This document shows positions 25,027-33,560 of a stretch of 52,889 nucleotides of DNA, piece by piece. Below the pieces are notes generated by a model. The model saw only the letters and a program-made list of their open reading frames with translations. It did no database searches and was not told the DNA's origin. Position numbers and translations under genes: made by a program. The stretch covers positions 1 through 52,889 of the forward strand of contig JAFRAJ010000015.1 in the NCBI GenBank assembly GCA_017405465.1, read 5' to 3'. Position 1 is the first letter of the stretch. Every line of letters begins with the position of its first letter. The stretch is from Oscillospiraceae bacterium (GTDB taxonomy: Bacteria > Bacillota > Clostridia > Oscillospirales > Ruminococcaceae).

Positions 25027-25923
25027 ATGAAAGACGACAGCAAAGCTAAGTCAGCTCATACATACGAGATCCTCTCGCTATTTCCTTATATGGATTCTGA
25101 CAGCTGCATTGTCACTCCTTTCATCAATGAAGAAGACGATTCAAGGTACTCCGTCTTCCATGTGATGAGCCCATCCGGGGACTTTGTACTGAAACCAGCG
25201 AAAGAGTATGAGAAGGAAGTATACGAGACGTTCTTCCGGGGAGGCAGACCTTACGCTCCAAAGCTGTACGGATCAGCAGAGAAAGACGGCACCGCCTGGC
25301 TGCTCATGGAATATGTACAGGGAGATGACCTGCGCTGCTGTGAAAGAGAGTCTCTCATCAAAGTTCTTGATGCACTGATATCCATGCAGGATGAATACTG
25401 GGAAAAGGCAGAGTATTACTCTGCTGCCTACTCTCTGGAAAAGTCGCTTCCGGGACGCGAGAAGCGCGGCAGATATCTCGGCTCTTCCGTGTTCGAAAAG
25501 ATATACTCGGAATACATGGACGAATACAGAAGACTTCACCTCACGTTGTGCCATGATGACCTGCTGCCTTTCAATGTGATAGCCGGCAATGAACGCGCAG
25601 TGCTCATCGACTGGGAGTATGCGGGAATGCTTCCATATCCCACTTCACTGGCCCGCCTGATAGCTCACGGACGGGAAGAGAAAGACGCTTTCTTTCACAT
25701 GACACAGGAAGACCGCTCCTTTGCGATCGACTACTATTACAACGGTCTCGTCCAGAAACACGGGATTCCTTATGAGGATTACAGGCACACTGTAGACCTG
25801 TTCCTTTTCTATGAATACTGTGAGTGGATCATGGTAGCCAACGAGAACAAAGAATATAACGAAGACTATTATCAGTACTCTCTGAAGCTTGCTCATGACA
25901 TGGCGCAGAAACTGAATCTCTGA
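25027..25923 (+). CDS. APH-fold phosphotransferase
   Basis: A 298-residue kinase-like protein of the aminoglycoside/choline phosphotransferase superfamily. The catalytic loop is LCHDDLLPFNVIAG (CHDDLLPFN in place of HGDLHPGN) and the metal-binding element is VLIDWEYAG, both near residues 180-205; the earlier LMEYVQGDDL is the typical hinge. The ATG at 25027 has GGGAG nine bases upstream; an ATG at 25018 directly abuts that site and is less likely. It stands alone, ending at a bidirectional terminator. The substrate may be a sugar, choline-like alcohol or antibiotic. Confidence 0.82.
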   Translation: MKDDSKAKSAHTYEILSLFPYMDSDSCIVTPFINEEDDSRYSVFHVMSPSGDFVLKPAKEYEKEVYETFFRGGRPYAPKLYGSAEKDGTAWLLMEYVQGDDLRCCERESLIKVLDALISMQDEYWEKAEYYSAAYSLEKSLPGREKRGRYLGSSVFEKIYSEYMDEYRRLHLTLCHDDLLPFNVIAGNERAVLIDWEYAGMLPYPTSLARLIAHGREEKDAFFHMTQEDRSFAIDYYYNGLVQKHGIPYEDYRHTVDLFLFYEYCEWIMVANENKEYNEDYYQYSLKLAHDMAQKLNL

Positions 25924-25940
25924 ATCATTACAACTAAAAC

Positions 25941-25987
25941 AAAGACGCGTCATTTTCATGATCTTTTCATGAATGTGATGCGTCTTT
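25941..25987. terminator. Bidirectional terminator between convergent genes
   Basis: AAAGACGC (25941-25948) pairs with GCGTCTTT (25980-25987), with a further inner stem TTTCATGA/TTCATGAA. It lies between the convergent APH-fold kinase and beta-lactamase-fold genes and is T-rich on both outer sides. Confidence 0.75.
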
Positions 25988-26013
25988 CTTCATTATGAAG
26001 CAATAGTTGTTTT

Positions 26014-27006
26014 TTACCTGTCTATAGCTGGAACCACATGCTCCTGAATAAAATCCACTCTGTCCATTACTGTTGGCTTGAAGTATGCTGTCAAACCGAC
26101 GACGACGTCCTTCTCAGGATCGATATAAATGACGTTGCCACTGTTTCCTATTGCTGCATATATTCCTTTTCCGCTGTCGATGATCCACCAGAGATACCCG
26201 TACTGCATGCCTCTGAAGTTCCTGCCCTCTACTTCACGCGGACGTTTCATCTCATCTATCCACTCGCAGGGTACGATCTGTTTTCCTTCATACATGCCTT
26301 TGTTAAGGCAGAGAAGTCCTATCTTTGCCAGTTCCTGCGCCGACATGCACAGCCCGTATCCGGGAGTTCCGAGTCCTTCCGGATCGCTGAACCATACGGC
26401 TTCCTTAGGCAGTTTGCTGATCGTGAACTCCTTATGTTTCTCAGCAGTGTCAGCTACGAAGTTCACACGGTCTCTTATTCCCAGCGGCCTGAACAGATAC
26501 TCATTGGCATAATCCGCCGTCTTGATTCCAGTTGCTCTGTAAAGGATACCGGACAGTATATGCAGACAGACAGTCTGATAACTAAACTCGTCAGTCAGAC
26601 CTTTTCTGCCTCCCAGAAGGTCCAGCGATGTGTATGTCCAGTTGTCACTGCCGCACACCCTAGTCCACGGGTCACCTTTGCATTTATATGGAGCTCGCAT
26701 AGTTAGCAGATGCCTGATCGTGACTTCCTGTATCGTATGCTCACCGCGCTTGACGGAATACTCCGGGAAATAATCCAGTACTTTGTCATCAACGCTCTTT
26801 ATATGACCCTGACCCAGAGCGATTCCGGTCAGAAGCGACATGATACTTTTCGTCACGGACGCTACATGCACGCAGTCGTCACTGCTGTAGCCATTCCACG
26901 TATCGTCATATACCTGCACTCCGCTTTTGTATGCTGTGATCTGGCAGATATTGGACTGCTTTTCTTCTATTACTCCGTGCAGTTCGAGGAAATCTGTATT
27001 TCTCAT
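26014..27006 (-). CDS. Class C beta-lactamase-fold serine hydrolase
   Basis: A 330-residue serine hydrolase of the beta-lactamase class C/penicillin-binding family (PF00144). The nucleophile motif SVTK is at residues 50-53; VTIRHLLTM and a conserved TGIKTADYANEYLFRPLGI follow, and the C-terminal GNSGNVIYIDPEKDVVV occupies the place of the HxG strand. There is no signal peptide, so the protein is cytoplasmic, and an esterase or peptidase role is more likely than drug resistance. A GAAGAG site precedes the ATG. It lies 27 bases after the gene at 27034-27888 and is probably co-transcribed with it. Confidence 0.85.
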   Translation of the reverse strand: MRNTDFLELHGVIEEKQSNICQITAYKSGVQVYDDTWNGYSSDDCVHVASVTKSIMSLLTGIALGQGHIKSVDDKVLDYFPEYSVKRGEHTIQEVTIRHLLTMRAPYKCKGDPWTRVCGSDNWTYTSLDLLGGRKGLTDEFSYQTVCLHILSGILYRATGIKTADYANEYLFRPLGIRDRVNFVADTAEKHKEFTISKLPKEAVWFSDPEGLGTPGYGLCMSAQELAKIGLLCLNKGMYEGKQIVPCEWIDEMKRPREVEGRNFRGMQYGYLWWIIDSGKGIYAAIGNSGNVIYIDPEKDVVVGLTAYFKPTVMDRVDFIQEHVVPAIDR

Positions 27007-27033
27007 CTCTTCTATTCCTCAAGCTTTACATGC

Positions 27034-27888
27034 TTAATTGATATCTGTCGTTCTTTTTCTCAACGAATAGACCGTTTCTTCCGAGTGGGACGACTCATCA
27101 CTCGAACGGGATTCATAATCTTCCGTATTACCATGACTGGTCCCATCGATACAGAGAACGCCGTATCCGTCATCTCTGTATGAAGCCAAACCCATTCCCC
27201 ACCTGTTTCTGGCATGCACCAGCGCGCCGTAGAAATGACCGTCCTTTACCACAACGGCATTCTCGTAATAGTCCTCAATCTCTCTGGTGTAAGTCCAGGT
27301 CGAAGTGTCGTCGTCATGCCAGTACAGTTCCTCTTTTCCCGTGACATCTGCAACCAGCACCCACTCTTTCGCTTCCTCAAGGACAATACGTCTTTGTTCA
27401 GGAGGCATATAGACTATCCTGAGACAGAGATCTCCTGCTACTATGTCGTCATCACCTGCTTCAGTGACCACTTCGTGGCAATACCTCGGCTGCCATTTTC
27501 TGCTTTGTGACCAGAATGGTATCATGCCAAACAGCTCGTTCCAGTCATCGAACACCTTAAGGAAATCCTGATAATCCTCTTCTGTCATAGGAACCGGTTC
27601 TTTTCCTGAAGCGGCCAGTTCATTTCTGAAGAGCCTTTCACAAAATTCACGGCGTGCAGATTCACCTTCTGCCCAGTATGTGACGTACAGGGATGCCAGA
27701 AGCGACTTCGTCTTCTCGGACAGAACCTGCTCCTCCAAAGGTATCTCCGGATCGATATCCGACTCATATGATTCCACCATGGAATCCCTTACAAATTCCA
27801 TGTACTTGTCCGGGATCATCTCCGTCTGATATCTGCTCATGTTCTGCAGGATCACCCACAGATCGTTGTATTCTTTTCCTTTATACAT
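27034..27888 (-). CDS. Uncharacterised clostridial-type protein
   Basis: A 284-residue soluble protein. The first 90 residues resemble the N-terminal region of a common clostridial hypothetical family: an IPDKYMEFV helix, the acidic stretch ESDIDPEIPLEEQ and LSEKTKSLLASLYVTYW. The remainder contains a beta-rich part (about 150-255) and an Asp/Glu/Ser-rich tail ending RKRTTDIN. I do not recognise a function. The ATG at 27888 follows GGAG by 12 bases; the TTG at 27906 is an alternative. It is upstream of the beta-lactamase-fold gene in the same orientation. Confidence 0.7.
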   Translation of the reverse strand: MYKGKEYNDLWVILQNMSRYQTEMIPDKYMEFVRDSMVESYESDIDPEIPLEEQVLSEKTKSLLASLYVTYWAEGESARREFCERLFRNELAASGKEPVPMTEEDYQDFLKVFDDWNELFGMIPFWSQSRKWQPRYCHEVVTEAGDDDIVAGDLCLRIVYMPPEQRRIVLEEAKEWVLVADVTGKEELYWHDDDTSTWTYTREIEDYYENAVVVKDGHFYGALVHARNRWGMGLASYRDDGYGVLCIDGTSHGNTEDYESRSSDESSHSEETVYSLRKRTTDIN

Positions 27889-28098
27889 AACGATTGATGT
27901 CTCCAATGATTGTTGATCGATGCTGCCTGTCCGGCATGCGCACTATGATTGTAGCATCCCATATTTAATTGTTCTACGTGCACGATTTCAGGATGTCATA
28001 CAGGAAGAGACCAATATTCCTGCAGCTGCTTCTGATATGCTATCCTATAGATATAAGCATATATCTTATACATCTTTTTAATAAAAGGAGGCTCACGC

Positions 28099-29670
28099 AT
28101 GCCCAAGAAGTTCATCTCCAACTCGGAATACCCTGTCGTGTCTACTCCCAACGGCCTGCTCAGAGGCTATTATTATGACGGTGTCTTCAATTTCAAAGGT
28201 ATCAAGTATGCCAATGCCAAACGCTTCCATCAGCCTGAACCGGTAGGTCCGTGGGAAGGCGTAAAGAACGCGCTCTCATGGGGCTTCAACTGCCTGACAC
28301 TGAGAGAAGACAGCCGTGACGAGACTGCTTACCTCGATCACCGTTACTGGCCGAAGAACGAAGACTGCCAGTACCTGAACGTATGGACCACAACGATCGA
28401 CAACACCGCCAAGAAGCCCGTAATCCTCTGGATCCACGGCGGCGGATTTGCTGACTGCTCCGCAATAGAGCTTCTGTGCGCTGACGGAGAAGAGATGGTC
28501 GGCTACGGCGATGTCGTCATGGTCAGCCTTAACCACAGGCTCAACATTCTGGGATTCCTGGATGTCTCCGCATACGGTCCCCAGTATGAGAACTCCGGAA
28601 ACGCCGGACTCGCCGACCTCGTCATTGCCCTTGAATGGATCCGCGACAACATCTCCGCATTCGGCGGTGACCCGGACAACGTGACCATCATGGGTCAGTC
28701 CGGAGGCGGCGGAAAGGTATGCGCTCTCCTTCAGTGTCCGGCAGCAGACGGTCTGTTCCACAAAGCGATCGTTCACAGCGGCATACACGCCCGCCGTCAG
28801 CGTCCTACGCCCGAAGTCAGCAAACTGCTCGTGGCTGAGATGCTGAAGATCCTGAACATCTCTCCCGAAGAGATCGAGAAACTTGAGACAGTCGAGTATC
28901 ACGATCTCGTCAAAGCATATAATCAGGCAGTTCCTGTTCTCCGCGCTCAGGGTCTGCAGCCGGATGGTTGGGCACCTCTCGCGAACGGATATTATCAGGG
29001 ATATGCCCGTCTTGACGGATTCTATGAGCATGCTCTCAAAGTTCCGACGATGATCGGCACCTGCTTCTCAGAATTCGAGAAGCATCCTAAACAACACGAG
29101 AAATACAAACTCTCCGAAGATGAGATCAAGGATCTGATCCGTGAGCGCTACAAGGACGGCGCTGACAAGATGATAGACCTCTTCAAGAAAGCTTATCCCG
29201 AGAAGAACTTGCTGGATCTTCTGGTACTTGACGCAGAAGTCCGTTACGGTTCTCTCGACCACATCCTTAAGAGATCTGCCTTTGAAGGAAGTGCTCCAGT
29301 ATATTCATATGTTTTTGCTCAGGAATTCAGAAACTATGACAACGGTCTTACTGCTTTCCACTGCGCAGAACTTCCCTACGCATTCCACACGACATCCCGC
29401 GTGATGGTATGTCAGCAGGATGGTGTAGAGAAACTTGAAGATGAGATGGCAGGAGCCTGGGCAGCATTCGCCCACACCGGAAATCCGAACCACAAAGGTC
29501 TTGCCGAGTGGCCAGCATTCACCAAGGATTGCCATGCCACCATGGTCTTCTGTGATGACAGCCAAGCACGAATCGATTTCGATACCGAACTGATCAACAC
29601 AAAGAACTCGCTTGATCCTTCCTTTGAGGAAAAAATGGCAATGCTCTTCCGAGCCTCTGAGAAGAAATAA
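28099..29670 (+). CDS. Type-B carboxylesterase/lipase
   Basis: A 523-residue alpha/beta-hydrolase of the carboxylesterase B family (PF00135). Motifs in order: GIKYANAKRFHQPEP, NEDCQYLNVW, oxyanion-hole HGGGF (113-117), VSLNHRLNILGF, GLADLVIALEWIRDNISAFGG, nucleophile GQSGGGGK with Ser201, and near the C-terminus AFHCAELPYAFH with the catalytic His; SEFEKH is placed to give the acid residue. It has no signal peptide, so it is intracellular. AAGGAGG lies ten bases before the ATG. It hydrolyses ester bonds of an unknown natural substrate; pNB esterase-like and feruloyl-ester activities are both known in the family. Confidence 0.93.
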   Translation: MPKKFISNSEYPVVSTPNGLLRGYYYDGVFNFKGIKYANAKRFHQPEPVGPWEGVKNALSWGFNCLTLREDSRDETAYLDHRYWPKNEDCQYLNVWTTTIDNTAKKPVILWIHGGGFADCSAIELLCADGEEMVGYGDVVMVSLNHRLNILGFLDVSAYGPQYENSGNAGLADLVIALEWIRDNISAFGGDPDNVTIMGQSGGGGKVCALLQCPAADGLFHKAIVHSGIHARRQRPTPEVSKLLVAEMLKILNISPEEIEKLETVEYHDLVKAYNQAVPVLRAQGLQPDGWAPLANGYYQGYARLDGFYEHALKVPTMIGTCFSEFEKHPKQHEKYKLSEDEIKDLIRERYKDGADKMIDLFKKAYPEKNLLDLLVLDAEVRYGSLDHILKRSAFEGSAPVYSYVFAQEFRNYDNGLTAFHCAELPYAFHTTSRVMVCQQDGVEKLEDEMAGAWAAFAHTGNPNHKGLAEWPAFTKDCHATMVFCDDSQARIDFDTELINTKNSLDPSFEEKMAMLFRASEKK

Positions 29671-29744
29671 AATTACTTGATTCATCTTTACTGTACACAC
29701 AAATCATACCTTCATTAATAGCAGATTATTCTTTAAGCATTGAA

Positions 29745-29791
29745 AGACCGTCAGCAAACCATTTTAATACTGACGGTCTACTTCTATTTTT
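29745..29791 (+). terminator. Terminator after the carboxylesterase
   Basis: AGACCGTCAG (29745-29754) pairs with CTGACGGTCT (29770-29779), loop 15 bases, followed by ACTTCTATTTTT, a good U tract on the plus strand. Confidence 0.8.
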
Positions 29792-29865
29792 AACACTAGC
29801 TATAAAAAGGCTGTAAGTTCTCATAAGAATTGCACATACATCGTAAGCGTAAATCGTCAGAAAAA

Positions 29866-29914
29866 AAGTGATCACCTATGTCAGTTCCACTGGAAACAGC
29901 ACAGGCAATCACTT
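29866..29914 (-). other. Symmetric 49-nt hairpin followed by a T run on the minus strand
   Basis: The sequence is symmetric about 29890. Outer arms AAGTGAT/ATCACTT and inner arms TTCCA/TGGAA pair perfectly, and CCT/AGG and TG/CA pair between small symmetric internal loops. Read on the minus strand the outer arm runs straight into seven T's (29867-29861), as in an intrinsic terminator or the 3' end of a small RNA. No minus-strand gene ends here, so its transcript is unknown. It could also be an end or attachment structure of the mobile segment to the right. Confidence 0.5.
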
Positions 29915-30062
29915 GCACTTTGAAATCAGAATAAATGATGTAAAAACGAATCCTCTTACTTTATTTTTCGTTGATTCGGGTCATACTGGAACTTGTTTTG
30001 AGTGAAATATACCAGCATCTCTTTACATGACCTGTAATTCTCATTATTTAGTAACCTCTACT

Positions 30063-30482
30063 ATGAAACATTTGGCGAAGGTTGATGAAGTGCTTGCATC
30101 TATGGTGCAGGAACAGACCGATGCCATTCAGGAGATCAGAAACAACAAGATATCCATTAACCGGGTTGCGAAAGAAAGCGGTATTGCACGACAGACTTTC
30201 TATAACAATCCGATTATTACAGCCTACATCGAGGCGTACATTACAACAAACACGACAGCAAGTCCTTATGAAACCATAGAAACACTGCGTGAAGAAATCC
30301 GTAGGAAGGATGATCAGATTGCCGGACTGGTTCAAAGAGACGCTACCATTTCAAAATGCAAGGCTGAAAATCAGGAACTGACCGACGAAATCGCCTCTCT
30401 TCGCGAGACTATCAAATCTCAGGAAGAACTGATACGACAATTAAGGGGCAACCCTAACGTGTTACAGGCTAAGCGCAGATGA
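30063..30482 (+). CDS. Helix-turn-helix/coiled-coil protein, transposon TnpC or DUF6262-like
   Basis: A 139-residue protein from the ATG at 30063; an ATG at 30027 would add twelve residues, and neither has a clear ribosome binding site. Residues about 35-55 (INRVAKESGIARQTFYNNP) form a helix-turn-helix like that of the third protein of Tn554-type transposons. Residues about 75-130 form a Glu/Arg/Leu-rich coiled coil. Such proteins normally accompany tyrosine recombinases; none is in the window, so this is probably a remnant of an element that brought the neighbouring restriction system. It ends at a bidirectional terminator facing the hsd operon. Confidence 0.65.
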   Translation: MKHLAKVDEVLASMVQEQTDAIQEIRNNKISINRVAKESGIARQTFYNNPIITAYIEAYITTNTTASPYETIETLREEIRRKDDQIAGLVQRDATISKCKAENQELTDEIASLRETIKSQEELIRQLRGNPNVLQAKRR

Positions 30483-30496
30483 TCCCGAAACAAAGA

Positions 30497-30519
30497 ACCC
30501 ACGGCGATGAACCGTGGGT
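30497..30519. terminator. Bidirectional terminator between convergent genes
   Basis: ACCCACGG (30497-30504) pairs with CCGTGGGT (30512-30519) with a seven-base loop. The plus side continues CTTGTTTTAATT and the minus side TCTTTGTTTC. It separates the HTH/coiled-coil gene from the end of the hsd operon. Confidence 0.85.
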
Positions 30520-30525
30520 CTTGTT

Positions 30526-30729
30526 TTAATTCGCTGTATCAGCCTTATTTTCGCCTTCTGCGGTGTTTTCTTTGTCCGCCATATACTTTGCCAGGTATTC
30601 ATCCAGAATGCGTTCTATGGCCATTGTAGCTGTCTGTCCGACATCTTCACAGTACGCATCCAGCTTCTCTTTTACATCTCGGCGGATGAAGTAGTTGATA
30701 TTAACTCCGTCTTTTTTCTGTCTTGGCAT
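30526..30729 (-). CDS. Small ribbon-helix-helix-like protein
   Basis: A 67-residue basic-then-acidic protein. The motif VNINYFIRRDVKEKLDAYCE, a short strand then helix, followed by ATMAIERILDEYL, matches the ribbon-helix-helix fold of small DNA-binding and partition proteins. The tail is Glu/Lys/Asn rich. GAGGTGG precedes the ATG. It starts only nine bases after the hsdS stop codon, making it the fourth gene of the hsd operon; it may regulate the operon or be left over from a mobile element. Confidence 0.7.
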   Translation of the reverse strand: MPRQKKDGVNINYFIRRDVKEKLDAYCEDVGQTATMAIERILDEYLAKYMADKENTAEGENKADTAN

Positions 30730-30738
30730 AGCACCACC

Positions 30739-31944
30739 TCACACGAACATCTGCTGGAGCAGACCTTTCTTTACCTGTTTGGTGGATTCCAGTTTATCCT
30801 TTTCAATCTGTATCTGTTTATCAAGTAGTCTGAAGAATGCAACGATTTTAGCCTGTTCTTCTGAACACGGAACGTCAAATTCCAAATCAGCGAAGATATC
30901 AAACTTAAGGTTCCACTGGTCAGATGACATGCCCTGAGAGTAGATTGTAAACTGTTTCAATGCCTCATAAGTCTTGAACAGTACCATAAAAAACTCAGCA
31001 TTTACACCGTCTTTAGGAACAATAATCGTATATGCGGGGCTTACGATTCCGTCCCAATAAGAGACCCCTTCCGCACCTTGCCACATTCTCATCGTGTTAT
31101 AAGCCATATCACCTGTCATGACACGCTTATAGTTACTCTTATCTTCAGAGGAGTTGTCACGTTTATCAGAATCAGCCTGTCTGATAACTCCATTGGCAAT
31201 GGTTACAGAAAGAAGTTCTTCGCCACCTTGGGCTTTTTCTTTGCGTTCTGTAAAGAACTCGCCCATTGCATGTGACTCCCAATCAGGGAACTCACTACCG
31301 TCATCAGCCTTAAACCTGATTTCCTGAGAGAAAATCTGCTGAAGAAGCCCCTTGCGACGGGTTTCGAGGGCTTCGACCTTTGAAGCCTGTGCTACAATGC
31401 GCTTGTCATACAGCGAAAGGAATGCCGTGATTTTATCCTGCTCTTCCTGACATGGCAGCAAAACAGGAATGCCCTGTAAAAGGTCATCAGTCATTCCGAC
31501 TCGGTCATGTCTTGCGCCTCCCTGATTGCCGTTATGGTAAATGTACGAATACCAAGCGGGACTTGCAAAATAATACAGCAAATACGGTGTATAAGCTTTG
31601 TTCTTTGGTGTCAGGCACGAATACAACGGTGATACAATGCCTGGTTCTTCACGAGTATAGCAATTGAATGGACCATAAGGCGCTGTGGACGACTTTCTCG
31701 GATTATATACGAAATCGCCATCCTTAATAATCGTATACTTACTGGTATTCCCTTCCACAGCGATGTCCTTGTCAAAGAACTCCCTTTGCGGAATCAAACC
31801 ATGTTCAGCGGAATTCGTGATAACGTTCTTGTTCGCTCCGTCTTTGTTGGTTGTCTTAACCTTGTCGAACAGGTCTTGGATTGTAAGCTCATCTGGAGCC
31901 TCAAACGCTTGCCCGTTCTTATCCTTAAATCTAAGTGCGGGCAT
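30739..31944 (-). CDS. hsdS: Type I restriction-modification specificity subunit HsdS
   Basis: A 401-residue specificity subunit with two target recognition domains (about 25-165 and 225-360), each followed by a conserved helical spacer: EEQDKITAFLSLYDKRI...KGLLQQIF and EEQAKIVAFFRLLDKQI...KGLLQQMF. Each domain recognises one half of a bipartite DNA site. The N-terminal ~20 residues (FKDKNGQAFEAP) and FKADDGSEFPDW before the second domain are matching repeats. It starts three bases after the hsdM stop, its GGAGG lying within the last hsdM codons. No second hsdS or inverted copy is seen, so shuffling is unlikely. Confidence 0.95.
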   Translation of the reverse strand: MPALRFKDKNGQAFEAPDELTIQDLFDKVKTTNKDGANKNVITNSAEHGLIPQREFFDKDIAVEGNTSKYTIIKDGDFVYNPRKSSTAPYGPFNCYTREEPGIVSPLYSCLTPKNKAYTPYLLYYFASPAWYSYIYHNGNQGGARHDRVGMTDDLLQGIPVLLPCQEEQDKITAFLSLYDKRIVAQASKVEALETRRKGLLQQIFSQEIRFKADDGSEFPDWESHAMGEFFTERKEKAQGGEELLSVTIANGVIRQADSDKRDNSSEDKSNYKRVMTGDMAYNTMRMWQGAEGVSYWDGIVSPAYTIIVPKDGVNAEFFMVLFKTYEALKQFTIYSQGMSSDQWNLKFDIFADLEFDVPCSEEQAKIVAFFRLLDKQIQIEKDKLESTKQVKKGLLQQMFV

Positions 31945-31947
31945 CCG

Positions 31948-33543
31948 TTATACCTCCAATCCCAATTCTTTGAAGAACGCCTCAAGCTCATGTTCAACGG
32001 CTGACACTTCTTCCGTACACTTCTTGATAACAGCCGTCTGCGCATCGATATCTACAGTTTCTTCCTTCTCAAAGCTATCCACATAACGAGGAATGTTGCA
32101 GTTGAAGTCGTTCTTCACAGAAACTTCTTCCAGTGATGCAACATGGGAAAACTTGTCGATTTCGGACCGATTGATATACGCATCCACGATGCGGTCGATA
32201 TCTTCGTCCGTGATGACATTCATGGTCTTTTCAGGCGTGAAATACTTGCTGGCATCAATGAACAGGATATTGTCAGAGTTGTCGTTGCGCTTCTTCTTCA
32301 GAACCATCACGATAACGGGCAGTTTTGCACCATGAAACATCTTGGCAGGAAGTCCAATGATAGCATCTACCACATTCAGATTCTCAATCAGATGTCTGCG
32401 GATATCATATTCGGCATCGTTCTTACCGTTCTTCTTCTGTTTGCCACGGAACAGGGCACCGCTCGGAAGCAAAACTGCAATCCTTCCGTCTTCAGACATG
32501 TGATAGACCATGCTCTCCACAAACATAAGGTCTGCCTTGCCCTGCGGGGCAAGCACACCGCACGAAGAGAAACGAGGGTCGTCCAAAAGTTTCGGACTCT
32601 GGTCAAACTTGGCGGAATAAGGCGGATTTTCAACCTGGATATCAAACATCAGCGGTTCGCCATTCTCATAGTAGTTGTCTGTTTTGATAGAGTCCGAATT
32701 GAAGCAGCTGAACTTCTTGTACGGAACACCGTGCATCAGCAGGTTCATACGAAGCAGATTGTAGTTGCTTCCGTTCTTTTCGGTCGCATAGAAGTGTCCG
32801 ACCTTCTTTGTGGAAAGATGGTTCTGTACTTCCAGAAGCAGAGATCCGGAACCGGCACAACTGTCGGCCGCATTCTTCACCTCATCCAGCCCAACGGTGG
32901 CAAGACGGGCAAGAAGCTTGGATGCACAGGTCGGTGTGAAGAATTCTCCACCTTTCTTGCCAGCATCAGAAGCAAACAGGGAAATCAGAATCATGTATGC
33001 TGTTCCCAACACATCCATCTCGGTATCATCAACATTGAAGGAAATGTCATCAACCTTCTGCATGACCTTGGCAATCAGGGCAGTCCTTTCGGATACCTCT
33101 TTGCCGAGGTCCTTGTCCTGAAGGTTCATATCGTCAAACAGCTTATCGAATGCTGCTTCAGATTCCTGTCCAATGGTAGAAGCAACCAGAGCGGAAATAG
33201 CCTTGTCGAAGTGCTCAATGGAGAACTCAGCACCCCTGATTTCATCGATAAGAGAAGCCCACAGATACTTCGGTTCGATGATGTAACCGAGATGCTCGAT
33301 GGACCAGTCTCTTACGATGGGAGCCAGTTCTTCGTTCTTCAGGGCTTCACGGTATGTAACACCGTCATCTTTCAGAAGCTCGTCCATATAGTTTTCGGTT
33401 TTCTCTGACAGATATCTGTAGAAGATAACACCGAGGATGTAGTTCTTAAACTTACTGGCATCCATATTGCCACGAAGTTCGTTTGCGATTGCCCAGAGCT
33501 GGGTTGCCAGCTCCTGGGACTGTTTCTGTACGGCGTCAGCCAT
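31948..33543 (-). CDS. hsdM: Type I restriction-modification DNA methyltransferase HsdM
   Basis: A 531-residue N6-adenine methyltransferase. The N-terminal helical domain is followed by GEFFTP, the S-adenosylmethionine motif DSCAGSGSLLLE (starting about residue 227) and the catalytic NPPY (about 306-309). It modifies the host site and joins HsdR and HsdS to form the restriction complex. The ATG at 33543 is preferred over that at 33561 because AAAGGAG is eight bases upstream, giving a 17-base gap from the hsdR stop. Length matches the family. Confidence 0.96.
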   Translation of the reverse strand: MADAVQKQSQELATQLWAIANELRGNMDASKFKNYILGVIFYRYLSEKTENYMDELLKDDGVTYREALKNEELAPIVRDWSIEHLGYIIEPKYLWASLIDEIRGAEFSIEHFDKAISALVASTIGQESEAAFDKLFDDMNLQDKDLGKEVSERTALIAKVMQKVDDISFNVDDTEMDVLGTAYMILISLFASDAGKKGGEFFTPTCASKLLARLATVGLDEVKNAADSCAGSGSLLLEVQNHLSTKKVGHFYATEKNGSNYNLLRMNLLMHGVPYKKFSCFNSDSIKTDNYYENGEPLMFDIQVENPPYSAKFDQSPKLLDDPRFSSCGVLAPQGKADLMFVESMVYHMSEDGRIAVLLPSGALFRGKQKKNGKNDAEYDIRRHLIENLNVVDAIIGLPAKMFHGAKLPVIVMVLKKKRNDNSDNILFIDASKYFTPEKTMNVITDEDIDRIVDAYINRSEIDKFSHVASLEEVSVKNDFNCNIPRYVDSFEKEETVDIDAQTAVIKKCTEEVSAVEHELEAFFKELGLEV

Positions 33544-33560
33544 AGTATGTTCTCCTTTCA

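Larger units (their letters stand above)
29671..30062. other. Intergenic region at the left edge of the defence island
   Basis: No gene is seen. It contains the carboxylesterase terminator (29745-29791) and a symmetric imperfect hairpin (29866-29914), listed separately, then an unassigned AT-rich stretch. No integrase remnant could be recognised by eye, although a transposon-type gene follows. Confidence 0.55.

Noticed and set aside
30739..31944. Phase-variable hsdS
   Set aside because: There is only one hsdS, and the similar spacer segments are in direct orientation; no inverted partial hsdS or recombinase is nearby.
32143..33408. Long plus-strand reading frame (421 codons)
   Set aside because: It is antisense to hsdM, which has the full methyltransferase motifs; the antisense product shows no recognisable domain and no ribosome binding site.
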